From assembly GCA_037783415.1 (NCBI GenBank), contig JAZGTN010000193.1, positions 219,342-283,341 on the forward strand: a stretch of 64,000 nucleotides of DNA, given 5' to 3'. Below the pieces are notes generated by a model, which saw nothing but the letters and a program-made list of their open reading frames with translations, had not been told where the DNA came from and ran no database searches. The stretch comes from Leptasterias polaris (taxonomy: Eukaryota > Echinodermata > Asteroidea > Forcipulatida > Asteriidae). The position numbers and the translations under genes were made by a program. Of this stretch, positions 12,641-23,630 are shown piece after piece. The number at the start of each line of letters is the position of its first letter. The stretch's first letter is position 1.

Positions 12641-13501
12641 AACACCCAAGCAGATCCTTGCCATTTGATTGGAGGATTGTCCGTCCCATGATAGTAAATA
12701 AACGTACCATTGCACGCTACGACATTCACCGGGGGGTGGGGGGGAAGAGGTAGCGCCACCAGCGCGCCACCTACGTTGAAAATAATCTCATTCGACCCTT
12801 GCGTCGTGGACTGGTTGAAGCTCCCACGCAAAACATGTACAAACGGATGTGTGTTTATGCACAGTATACACTATTTGAATTACCGTTGCTCTCCGCTCTG
12901 CGCATGCCGTTGAAACTGCCTGGACGAGTCCATTTTATCAGAGGGTATTGTTATCTTCAAATGTTGTAAATTCACAAAATCTTTACACCAGTAAACATTT
13001 TTATATTGTCTTTTTGCATTGCCAACTGCTTCAGTAATTTAACAATTTAATAAACAACATATATTTAACGTAAACGACATGTATAACATAATCTGTTTAA
13101 GATGTGTATGTTGCCTTTGAATTAAAATTACCTGCGGCATTTGTTCCCGTCCGTCAACAGAGCTCGTTTGAACGCAAACTGAGTATAAGAAGAAACAATT
13201 TTTTTCAAAAAATACTTTTAAAAAACGTCAAATATCTAGAGGATGTAAAGAGGGATTTTGTTTAAACTTTCAGGAATGAAAGATCTATCCTTAAATATTA
13301 CGTTCAGCGAAAGAAATCAGAGGATGAACGATTTTTTTCCCACATTATGTCGACATTTGCAGCCATTTTAGGGGAGACGTTTTGTAATGCCATTCCCACC
13401 TGGACCCATTCATACACGTTAGCCGCTACAATAAACCAACGGAAAATTGTGGGTAATATTTTTACGCATTTTATTTGAAACTAAGCACCTCATCAATACA
13501 C
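12641..13501. other. Non-coding spacer
   Basis: Nothing coding was recognised. A G-rich run near 12729 lies within otherwise ordinary A+T-rich sequence. Confidence 0.4.
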
Positions 13502-13653
13502 CGATCCATTAAGCCACGCCCATTTCTCATTGACCAATCACAACCGCGAAATCTGATCACCATTTGAGCCGTTTGGTGATCTTTGCACTAATGGTGATCG
13601 GGTTTCGCGGCTGTGATTGGTCAACTCGTAAGGAGGCGGGGCTTAATGGATCG
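13502..13653. mobile_element. Palindromic MITE or foldback element
   Basis: Two arms of roughly 60 bp, beginning CGATCCATTAAGCC and ending GGCTTAATGGATCG, are near-perfect reverse complements around a loop of about 25 bp. The arms include GACCAATCACAACCGCG and its complement. The element could fold into a long hairpin in either strand and has no coding capacity. Confidence 0.7.
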
Positions 13654-13759
13654 ATCTATTGAAAAGGCTCTTACAATATACACTGTTATGTTTTTGGTGC
13701 TGTTAAACTGTGAATGGCACTGGGTAGGAATACGTTTTTATATATGTTTGCTTTAAAGC

Positions 13760-13962
13760 CTGGGCCCAATTTCATAGAGCTGCTTAAGCACAAAAAGTAG
13801 CTTAGCACAAACATATTTCGCTTACCAGAATAAGGTTACCAGCCAAACTACCATGTCTCATGTACAATTTGTGACTGGTTTTATATATCCTGCTCATTTC
13901 TACTTAGCAGACAATTGTTAAGCAAATGTTTCCGCTTAAGCAGCTCTCTGAAATTGGCCCTG
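13760..13962. mobile_element. MITE with GGGCCCAATTTCA ends, copy 1
   Basis: The ends GGGCCCAATTTCATAGAGCTG and CAGCTCTCTGAAATTGGCCC are inverted repeats continuing into GCTTAAGC. The same design is seen at 35182-35373 and, with a different interior, at 45224-45483. No transposase is encoded. Confidence 0.75.
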
Positions 13963-14910
13963 GTTGACGAATCTTACCTGATCTTGTGGTATATATAATT
14001 ATTGTAATCGTCAATGTTTTTATTTACTCTATATAATTGTTTTGATTACATCAACAAATCCTACAGTTAAACCAGACTTCGAAGAGCTCATCCAGAAAAC
14101 TCCAAATGCCATGCAAAATCAAGCTTGTATCACGATCCTGTTCGTAATTCACCGCCTCTATAACCGTAAATCTGTTAAATTGCTACCGTAACACTCGTTA
14201 AAAATAGTAAATGCAAAGGATAAAAAAATATTTTCCAAGAGTGTCTCTGCATAACATTTGTTTGCCGTATTTATGTTAAAATTCTAGGGGGGTGGGGTAT
14301 ACAAGGGGTTGCATTTTTTGTCCTTAGATGGGGGCACTTCTAGCAAAGTTTCCGTTGCCTTTTTCTAAAAACACCTTTTAAGCGCCCTTTTTTAAATGTG
14401 ATTTACAAAGTTTTTAAATACAAAATCAAATGGTTGTAAAATACAAATACATTGTCTGCTTGTAAATGGAAAATTATCCTGTTCATAATTCCCCGTTTTC
14501 AGAACCAGAGGCAGTTTACCTTTTTGTGATCGGCATCGCTGGTGTTTCGTGACCACTAAACAATGCAGTTTTTTCTAATAATTATGGCTGGAGTTAGCAA
14601 AATGCCCAGCTAGCAAGATGCGATTGGCCTACTGTAAATACTCTTGACCCAGCTTTAACAAAATATTGCGTGGTCCATTGACAACAGCGGTAGTAGAGTG
14701 TAACGTCGTGTAGTGGCGGGAGTGCACGGGAAGAAAGTCCCCCCCCTCCCCCTCCCCCGCCCTGCTCATAAATATTATAGCCCGCCCTCTTGCATCCCCT
14801 TTCCCCTCAAGATTTAAAGAATAATATTATATACAACACACACTTATTGGTTTGGTACATTACATAGTTTCAATCGATTTTTGAAGGCGCCTTTCTACTA
14901 ACCTTCTTGC
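13963..14910. other. Non-coding spacer
   Basis: This is spacer with poly-C-rich sequence near 14732-14760 and no exon-like reading frame. A short segment near 14620 matches sequence near 9215, ahead of the family R copies. Confidence 0.4.
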
Positions 14911-17093
14911 CCTGTATGCCCAGTAAAAATTTAAATTATTACCTGTGAGATCAATGTCAAAAGAATTCTACGAGAAGTCCCCCGTCGACGCCACTCCCTT
15001 AATGAGCACATCAATTCAATAAATTGCGGTTGGACCACAAAATATTGAAGGGAAGATTATTAATAAAAAATGATGATATAGTTATTGTGAACGGCCATTT
15101 ACAATGAATAATGAGCTGTTACTCAGAATAGCCATAAAATAATTATATGTACGAGTGGTTTTGGTAATTGTTCCGTAATGATGTGTGCACCAGCTACCAC
15201 ACCCCCCCCCCCCCCAGTCTCAAATTGCCCCTTTAATAAATGACAATGGAAACGATAAACAAAAACATTTTCATTTCTAGATAAAACTAATAGTGCAGAA
15301 ACCTCAAAATGGTGGTCCGAGTGGACACTGTATGTCAGAAACATGCAAATATTTGTGAGGAAATCTGTTTTTGCAAAATTCGTGAAAGATTATTTGCGGC
15401 GTTGAATGTCCCATTGGATCCAGCATAGTTTTGCAATAAGAGTGCGTTGCATTTTTGAAAAGTGGTTATTAAAGAAATACCATACAACATTGGATACCAA
15501 ATGCATTCGCACAAGTTTAGAAGTTGTTTTAAATCTACTAAAATGTACTTAATTAAATTAGAATATTAATGAAAATATCTTGCTTGCATCAATCACTAAT
15601 TAGCGGTTTTGGCTGTTAAGTGACATTAATCATCTAATAGATGATTTTATGAAAACAAAATACTTAACATGAAGCTTCCGTTATCCTAGGAATTAACGAA
15701 ATGGGATCACATTTTACTCCTTACTATTGCATCATGTCGAAGAGGATAGTGCGGTGCATATCATATTTTGATAACATGTCAACATTTTGTGAAAACTATC
15801 AGTAGTATGGAAGGCGTATATGACCCCGTTTTTGGAAGGTGGATCATGATCCACAGTCGTGTGGATCGTTGCATGTGGGTGCCTGATGGGGGTGTCACCA
15901 ATACCCTCCCCCTCTTTTTGCAGAAAGCAACCGGGTTGATCGATAGATATGGAAGGAAAGTGTACTCGTCTACACTATGTTTTGTTTGTTATTTATTAAT
16001 ATGAAAACAAAGACGCTACTAATAAAAAGTGTTGTGGTTGGTTTGTTTTTAATTGTATCAGCTAACAATGGTTAGAAGAAAAATGAAACACACTGCACAT
16101 TTCTCGATTCAAACAACTGGTATAACACCCCCCTTAGTCAAGAATGTACGAGTCCGGGTAGTTTTGTTGTCGTCTGCTACGTTTTGATCGTGTTCTAACA
16201 CGCTCTCTGTGGCCGAGCGGATGAGTCAACACGAACAGTTAGGCCACAAGTGATGTCACCACTCAAGCCATAATTATTGTTTATGACGTATTCATACGTA
16301 CTGATAAACAAACAGTGCCCTGCATTAACAGTATCTCATCCTTGATTTCTGGCAATATTCTGTAGACATGCCGCAATGAATGGATGTTGTTATACCACCC
16401 CCCTTCTCTCTTAAGGTTTTAAAAAACAAGAAGCATATATAATATATAAAATAGATAATACCCTTATTGTATATCATTTTGTTTTTCTTTCTTGTATGGG
16501 GACTTGTTAAATTATACTGATTTACTAAATACATTAACATACGAAGAAAACGAGTCAAATTAATAAACTTTGCAACCAAAGACTGCTGTGTTGTTTGATC
16601 TTTTCATAAAATAAAATAAAAAGTTTGCATTTTCCAACCCATCGAGCGAACGGAAAATTGACGAGCGTATCCACGTTCTACACGTTTCAAAAAGGGCCCC
16701 AAAAGTGTGAGTATTATTGTTTAAAATAAAATAAATAGTTAAAAAACGAATATAGAAAACATGGGAAAGTCGACAAAAATAAATACACCTTGAACACACA
16801 AGGTGTTTCCTAATAGAAAGATCAAGCATCACTTTTTATAATCTTCATTTTCAATAAGCTAACGCTTCGTGTTAATTAGTTTGGTGTTGAAATGTTGTGC
16901 TCTACTCCGGTACGGCAGCGATAACGTTTAATACAGCTGAATACCAAACTTCGCATGAAATGTGTTTTGTGCAGTATGCCGGGTATTCAATAATCCTCGA
17001 GATAAAATGTTTTACACATTTCTTATGTAGATAGACTTCTGATGGTAGGTTACACATGCAAATCAGAGACTATTTCTGATCATGTCTAGACAC

Positions 17094-19288
17094 CAGGGGC
17101 GGATCCAGGATTTTCCAAACGGGGGGGGGGGGGGGGCGTGAAAATTTACCAAGCAGCAAATGGTGAATGCAATATGTGGCGCCTACGAGCGCATAATGCG
17201 AACCCCTAACGGCATGGGCCGGTTCCGGGGCCCGCAGTGCTACGAAACAGGATTTTAGATGCTCTGTGGTACGATCTCATGCAATATCCGACCACTTAAA
17301 CCCATTTTGTTTTTGCAAGATCATTATTAAAACATTATTTTCGAGTTGGGAGTCATCGATTTGAATCGGCCATCCTGAGTTATAAAATCAAAATGCAGGC
17401 TACAACTTATACTTATTCAGGGGGGAAAACTGTTGGCGAGTTAAACGATAGTGCAATTTTTAATATAACCAAATAGGGTCTCTTTGTCATTTAGTTTTCA
17501 CATACTTGAGGATTAGAATGTGACACAAAATAACAAGCTGTGCTTGTCTTCAGTGACAGCGCGATCGAGCAACAATAACATTAATGTACGACAAGGTGAG
17601 GGTAGGCCTACTAGAGGCCTAGCCCCCTCCCCCAGCCCTACATCGTTGTACTATCTGCACAATTGATAATGACTAGTTTGAAAGAAACACAACGGATATT
17701 TACCCTCTTTCTTGAATACGAAAAAAATCTGTGATTTTCTAAACAGAGTGAGACACCATGATTATACGATGCTATGTCTTCACTAGCCCCATGGTAGGGC
17801 CAATCCACTTCGTTCGTATCCTTGCCAATTGGGCCTAAGCACCATTGCAATCCTATTTTGTGAACGATGTAGTTTTTAATCCGGGTTATGAAACTTACCG
17901 ATCGAATGCTACTGTAGGCCTACTTGTAGAAAGCCCAGCTGCTAAACATTTTTTTTAAACATCACAGATTTTTGGGGAAAATTGATTGCCTTTCTAGTCG
18001 CGAGAGTGAATTTTTTGATAACGCGTATTAACAACTTGCGCGAGAACCTAGTTGGGTTCCCTTAACAATTTCACAACATGTAAACTATCTATGGGGACCA
18101 GACTGATTTACATAACGCGCTAGACCTTTCTTTTGCAACGTTACAGCCCGAGTTTTTGCCAACCCAGGTTTAAAAACTATGGAAAGCCATAACTGCAAAT
18201 CAAAAACAGATTGCCACATCACAGTTTGTAGCAGTGTTTACACAAAATATTCAAAAATAGTGTTGAATTTGTTGGAAACAAATCAACCAATCATGGAAGG
18301 TATTCCCGTTCATGAATCTTTACAGAAAATGTTGAATTTGGTCACAACATTTTTTAACACGAATGAATGTTTTGGCAACATTCGGCCGTCCATGCCAACC
18401 GGCGCACTTTGTTTATCAACAAAAGAAAGGTCTTCTTTCCCAGACGGGCGTGAGATGCGCACAGCATTACACGTATTTCACAAAACATTGATTGCGCTCG
18501 GCGCGCTGACTAAATCAGTCTGGTCCCCATTAAATATCAGCAGTTGATCGTCTAACTGTTGTGGATTGTTGAGGGAACCTGACAATGGTTTTCCCGCAAG
18601 TTAATAAGTGGGGAAAAAATCACACTCGCGACTCGAAAAGCAAACAATTTTCCCAAAAGATCTGTGATGTTTAAAAAAAAAAAATCAGCATTAGGGCCTT
18701 CTACAAGTAGAGTAGCATTCGATCGGTACGTTTCATAACCCGGATTAAAAATTAAATCGGCCACAGAATAAAAGGATGCACTGGGCCAAGGATACGAAGT
18801 AGATTATCCCTATTCATGGGGCTATGTCTTCACTAGTTTCCGGAAGTTCGTATTGTAAAAGTCACATTGTATTTAGCGCGCGCGAGTACTGACTTTCCAT
18901 CCAGAAACTTCTTTGCACAATGTACACACACACAGGTGGCATGCATGGTCGACTCACGATGTGGGTGAATGATCTTCACGCCCCCGGATCCCCGCGCCAG
19001 GCATGTTCAGTGTGTGAGAAAAACACACTTTCCACACAGTACACAAGATTCACGTGAGACAATGTCTGACAGTGAAATAATAGTGGTCCACAAATGAAAC
19101 AAAGTGTACTAGGTACGGATTTTTAGTAGCTTTTTTGAAATAAAATACTAGGTAGGGCCTTAGTCATTAATTTTGTCTCTCCCTCACTTTTCTCCTTGAT
19201 GGTGTCTCTTTTTTTTTATTTTTTTTTTTCAAGCAAAAGGGGGGGGGGCGTGCGCCCCCACGCCCCCCCCCCCCTGTATCCGCCGCTG
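17094..19288. mobile_element. hAT-like element inserted in family R copy 2
   Basis: Alignment with copy 1 defines the insertion exactly. The ends are CAGGGGCGGATCCAGG and CCTGTATCCGCCGCTG, flanked by GACAC on both sides (17089-17093, 19289-19293). CAG-GGCGGATC ends with adjacent G or C runs resemble hAT-type elements, but the 5-bp duplication is shorter than the 8 bp usual for hAT. No transposase frame is recognisable. The interior around 17160-17400 is related to 43591-43870. A second element (17787-18821) sits inside it. Confidence 0.7.
17787..18821. mobile_element. Long-inverted-repeat element with 15-bp flanking duplication
   Basis: Two arms of about 330 bp (17787-18115 and 18495-18821) are diverged reverse complements, starting CCCCATG and ending CATGGGG. 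They share blocks such as TTTTTAATCCGGGTTATGAAAC, AAACATCACAGA and GGGGACCAGACTGATTTA. The element is flanked by a perfect 15-bp direct repeat, CTATGTCTTCACTAG (17772-17786 and 18822-18836). The roughly 380-bp middle includes part of a 122-codon plus-strand frame at 18179-18547 that I do not recognise. The long arms suggest a foldback or MULE-like element, but the duplication is longer than usual for known superfamilies. Confidence 0.7.
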
Positions 19289-20038
19289 GACACATGCGAT
19301 AAAACAATTCATTTGTACCGTCCCGCAAATTCCCCGTTTTGATCAGATAATGCATGTAGGTAGGAATAGATGCAACACTCTCCGACTGTGTGCTTTACAC
19401 AGTGCGTGCACTGATGACCATGATACGGTTGAGCACACACCACAGGCATTGCACTGAATGGTATACATGAACCATACCATTTCACATAATTGACATGTAT
19501 GCACAAATACACAAAAGGTTAAAATCCAATACAGTATTCCGCAAAGGTTCTTCAAAACCTAAACACATTTTTATATTGAATATTTTTAAACCTTTAGCCT
19601 GACAATCTTTGTTGTACCCTATAAGGTTGTTAAAGATCTACTTCAACGATAATTGAGAAATAAAACAGATTTCTGAATCTCATACGTAATGTTATTAAGT
19701 ATTCTGAATTTGTAGATTGGATTGTTTTACACCAATATTTTTTTCGTAATTTTAACTGAAAAAATTAAACCTTTCTTGGGGTTTTTAAAAACTCGCGCGC
19801 TTCCATGGCTCCCTTCATAGGCATTGTGCTTGTCCAATATTAAAGCACTTGCATTTACGCGCACCACGAACCCACTATAGGATACGTGCGTGAACCAGCG
19901 AATGATGACGTACTTGTTGGGACGGGAAACTAGGAAGTAGCGAGGTGTCGTGTGTTTACACGGTAACTATGTATGATGATCTCATTATTCGAAGACATTC
20001 ACCAAGTTAAGACGAGATAATTTACCGTCCTGAACTCA

Positions 20039-20356
20039 TGTGCTGTCGGTGGATGTACTCGGAACACAAATAAGAATCCAGATGTGAGTTTTTTTACCGA
20101 TTTCCATGAGAGATCCTGTCCAGAGAAGGGGGTGGGTTTCGAGACCAACACACGGAAAAACTTCACGTTGACAAAATGGACAATGATTTGTAGTGCCCAT
20201 TTTACGGACGACTGTCGGGATTCAACATCGCAACTAAAACAACAGGCTTACGCCAGGGTCAATTCCAACCATGAAAGCGCCAACTACAGTGCCATCACAT
20301 GCTTCACAAACGGAGAGTCAGACTGGACAGGCACAGAAGCATCAAAACATACTTCT
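20039..20356 (+). CDS. THAP zinc-finger exon
   Basis: This frame begins CAVGGCTRNTNKNP and reaches KWTMICSAHFTDD, giving a C-x4-C-x44-C-x2-H pattern typical of the THAP zinc-coordinating DNA-binding module. Aromatic residues (SFFTDF, KW) fall at positions expected for the fold. The exon ends in phase 0 at a consensus donor, TCT|GTAAGT, at 20357. No in-frame ATG precedes the first Cys; the upstream codons read CTG AAC TCA, so the start appears lost (ATG to CTG) or non-canonical. A good acceptor exists at 21239-21241, but phase-0 joining gives a stop after two codons. It sits about 400 bp inside the left end of the TTAA element, where a transposase or element-encoded DNA-binding protein would begin. 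Confidence 0.65.
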
Positions 20357-21241
20357 GTAAGTAGCATAATACTATATACAATAGTTTTAAATGTTTGTTG
20401 ATAATAAATAGCCACAGGTTTCATTCAAACTGGTCATCACAATATCACATCAAGTTTGGGAAAAATGCAAAATTAAACAAGTGGTATTCACACCATCAGC
20501 ACTGGTGTTTTGTGGTAGCACTTTGATGGCTTCGATAATCTGCTCATAAACACAGGCTGTTTAGATAATCTTCCAAGTTAGCTAGTGGACAGTACAAAGG
20601 AAATATTCAAACATAATCTCCCCACTCCAAGCTGTGTACAATTGGGCTTTGTTAAGATCTCGTTTGTACTCTTAACCTTTTGAGGAATCCTAGATGTATT
20701 AGATCCTTTAAATAAAAAACAGTGACTGCTTAATTGGCAGTTTGAATTTTCTAGATAAATGCCGTTTCCAACAGCGCCATTTCAAATGCTAATGGTACGT
20801 TGACGTTAATGGAAATATATAAGTTCATTCAAGTGAAATGTAGATTACTAATAATTTTTCAAAAAAATAAAAAAAGTTGAAAACATAACTCCTGATAATT
20901 ATGTGTCAGAATACTTTTAAAAACCCTTTTCAGGTGTTGTGCTAGCAGTGTTCCCAGCTTTCTTTCAAGTTAAACAAAACAAATAATGAATCCTTTCCTG
21001 TGATAATGATCCGTTTTATGATGTGTGCCTTATACAATTTGTACAACACTGGCTTTGCCCTGTTTGGTGGTTATTGTCTGTGAACCTCAAGCCATTCAAG
21101 CTATAGTTTCTTTGAGAAGCCACAAGGTTTTAATGAGCAGAGAATGACCTATAATGAATATTGGTTATTCAGGTTTACAAGAATCTATTCAATGAGAAAT
21201 GTTAGATAATTGTTGTTTCTTCATATTCTTAATAATTTCAG

Positions 21242-21678
21242 ATTATGTAAAGAGAATCATCAAGGCGGCAGTGCTCCTTTGTCAGCAGGGTGAGAAGACA
21301 TCCAAGTCCAACTCCAATTTTCCTCAACTTGTCTGCAATCCTAGCCCCCTATCAACCACGGAAACAAGACCAGACAAGGACACTGCTGTGGAAAGGTGAA
21401 GGTTTAATTTAATAACTGAACCTGTTGGCAGCCCTCAACCCAAACCAGGCATTGAAGATGTCCAAGAAATACAGAGCAGGCCGGGAAGCATGATGGCAGG
21501 TACAGAGAGCAGAGCGAGACAACAACGGAAGAAAAGAAAAGTATTGACTGAGGAAGGTGATGATTCATCAATAGCAAAGAATAGCACAACTGGGAAGTCC
21601 AAGAAAAGAACAAAGGCCGATGATGATGGTTCAAAGAAGGGACAAGGGACGACAATTCAGGGGAAGAAGTCTGGGTAG
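21242..21678 (+). other. Possible downstream exon region of the THAP gene
   Basis: A pyrimidine-rich tract ending in TTTCAG precedes 21242. One frame is open to 21399, ending DKDTAVER, with a possible donor AAAG|GTGAAG near 21396. Another frame (21490-21678) encodes a basic, Lys/Arg-rich tail (RKKRKVL, KSKKRTKADDDG) that resembles a nuclear-localisation segment. None of the simple joins keeps the THAP frame open, so these are either degenerate exons or exons joined through sites I could not identify. No catalytic domain is visible. Confidence 0.3.
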
Positions 21679-21809
21679 AAGAAGGGAGGAAGTTCTGGAA
21701 GAAAATGATTAGACAAGCAGGACAAAAAGTGACCCCAAAATGTGGTTAAGGGAAAATTGTAAAACATGCGATAATACAAATTAATGTATCCCCTGTTTCA
21801 ATGAGGTGA

Positions 21810-22078
21810 TCAGGTTGGTGTAGAGGTATCTTTCCAGATCTTCCACCTCTAGGACTCTGGTTCGAATCCCGCTGGGGGCACTATGTGGACTGGGTTATCA
21901 GTCCCTACTTGACTGCGTGTGCTTTCCTGAAATAATTCTCTGGGGTTTTCCTCCCACATCTAAAACTGAAACTTCCTTGTCTTCTCTCCATTTGGTTCTT
22001 GGCTAGTACAGTGATTAAGTTCACTTTTCTGAGAGTCCAATTGGCTTCACAACCAGAATAAATGAAATGAAAATTAAG
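21810..22078 (+). mobile_element. tRNA-derived SINE, second family
   Basis: A tRNA-like head contains the B box GGTTCGAATCC (near 21859) and an A-box-like stretch (GTTGGTGTAGAGG). It is followed by a body with CTGTGTG-type and TCTGGGGTTTTCC phrases and an A-rich tail (ATAAATGAAATGAAAATTAAG). It lies within the TTAA-flanked element and probably inserted later. Confidence 0.65.
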
Positions 22079-22401
22079 TCTCCTTTGTCATCCTAAACAT
22101 GTATTGAAGAGATACAGTTTGCTATGTAAAATTAATGAGCAGCCCCAGTTTGTGCTTATTGCATGGTGAACTACAGAAGTTTTTTTTATTTGGGGGGGGG
22201 GGGGGGGGGGGGGAGAGAAAGAGGAGTTTGAGTATTGGGGTTTTCACATTTCATGCGTAATGCGTTTTCAATCCAGGGCGAACATAAAACAATTACATTA
22301 TTTAGTTTACAAGTTGACAGACACCCTGTCTTGTTTAGTGTTCACTGTAATTTGAAATTTTTGTTTACATTTTCTTATAAGTCTACATCAAGCTGAACAT
22401 T

Positions 22402-22865
22402 TTGATAAGGTGGTCTTTTAGTATGTCTGTATGCAAGAAGAGTAAGGAATGCATAGAATTAGTTTTGCAACATTCCCTTTTAATTTAGATGTTTCTATTT
22501 AATTACTCAATTAAAATTGAAACTAGACAGGGAGGTCAACTTTGCGAATACATGACTAGTGTTGTTTTAATTTTTCTTGACATTAAACAATACTCTTAAC
22601 TCAAAAAATAATTCTTTGTGTACATAAGGTGGACGTTTAGTATGTCTTTTATTCAAGAAGGGTAAGGAACTCATACAATTAGTTTTGGCAGCATTCTCTT
22701 AAAGGCAACGTGTCCCTTTAATTAAGCTGCTTTCTATTTATTTACTTAACTTAAATTGAAACTGAAGAGGGGTAGTTGACTTTTCAAAAAACAAGAGTAG
22801 TGTTTTCTATTTTTCTTGAAATAAAATAATTCTCCTAAACTCATAAAGCCTGATTTGTGTACATT
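22402..22865 (+). repeat. Tandem duplication of about 230 bp
   Basis: Two consecutive diverged units (about 22402-22623 and 22624-22865) share TTTAGTATGTCT, CAAGAAG-GTAAGGAA, AATTAGTTTTG, TTAAAATTGAAACT-like and TTTGTGTACAT blocks in the same order. No reading frame is conserved between them. Confidence 0.65.
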
Positions 22866-23061
22866 AAAAGTGTTTTTTGTCATTTACTCGTGGAACACAC
22901 TAAAAATTGATAGTAAATGGAGGCCACCATGTTTGTATCCTCAATTCTGAAAACTTTCCTGAAAACCTGAATATGACTATTGAATTCAACACCAGATTAG
23001 CTGAACATGTTTTGATCATATCTAGAAGTTAAGAAAGATTTGGAACTTTGCATGGTGGGGT

Positions 23062-23262
23062 CAGGTTTGCAGTGACACCATGTTTAAAATCTCGTCTGAG
23101 TACTGGTGGTTCTGAAAAGAACAGGTGGTTTGACAACTTCCTGAAGAGGATCAGAGCATACTGATCAAAAAATCAAGTTGTGACACCACTGTTTCTTTTC
23201 AGAACCACCAGTACTCAAAAGAGATTTTACACATGGTGTCACCGCAAACCTCACCTGAATAT
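23062..23262. repeat. Large inverted repeat within the TTAA element
   Basis: Arms of about 65 bp (around 23062-23126 and 23195-23262) are reverse complements apart from a few changes. Shared blocks are GTGACACCATGT, TAAAATCTC and GAGTACTGGTGGTTCTGAAAAG. The loop is about 70 bp. It may be a small foldback element nested in the larger one, or a structured transcript region. Confidence 0.65.
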
Positions 23263-23630
23263 AGACATTTTTCTTGTAATGACTATACATCCAATCTCAG
23301 TGAGCCAAATATTTACAGATTTTTTTTTATCCAAGATTGTGGTTCTCAAAAAAGTTCCCCTTTTGAAGCCTCTTTACTGTATAACTTCCATGTATGTAAT
23401 ATGTACATGTAGTGTGAATACACACCAGTTGAATGCATTTCACTATTTTCCAGTGAGAGACACAACAGCATGAGCTTTATGTTTGACAAATAATTTGTAC
23501 ATCTAACTTTTGAGTCTCATTTGGGAGCATTTACAAACATTTTATCAACTATAGGGGCTATAAATAACACACTAAATTCGGGTGAGAAGAGGAATTCTTG
23601 CAATATGATTGGCAATAACTTTGGGGGGTT

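Larger units (their letters stand above)
14911..19633 (+). repeat. Family R dispersed repeat, copy 2, with insertions
   Basis: This copy follows copy 1 (from 9411) in order and orientation up to the TTAA at 19630. Relative to copy 1 it carries a 212-bp insertion (about 16509-16720, between TTGTT repeats), a short deletion near 15863, and a 2.2-kb insertion at 17094-19288. It stops at the left border of the TTAA-flanked element. The expected continuation after TTAA in copies 1 and 3 (TAGTGTTGAG) is not found on the far side of that element. Confidence 0.8.
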
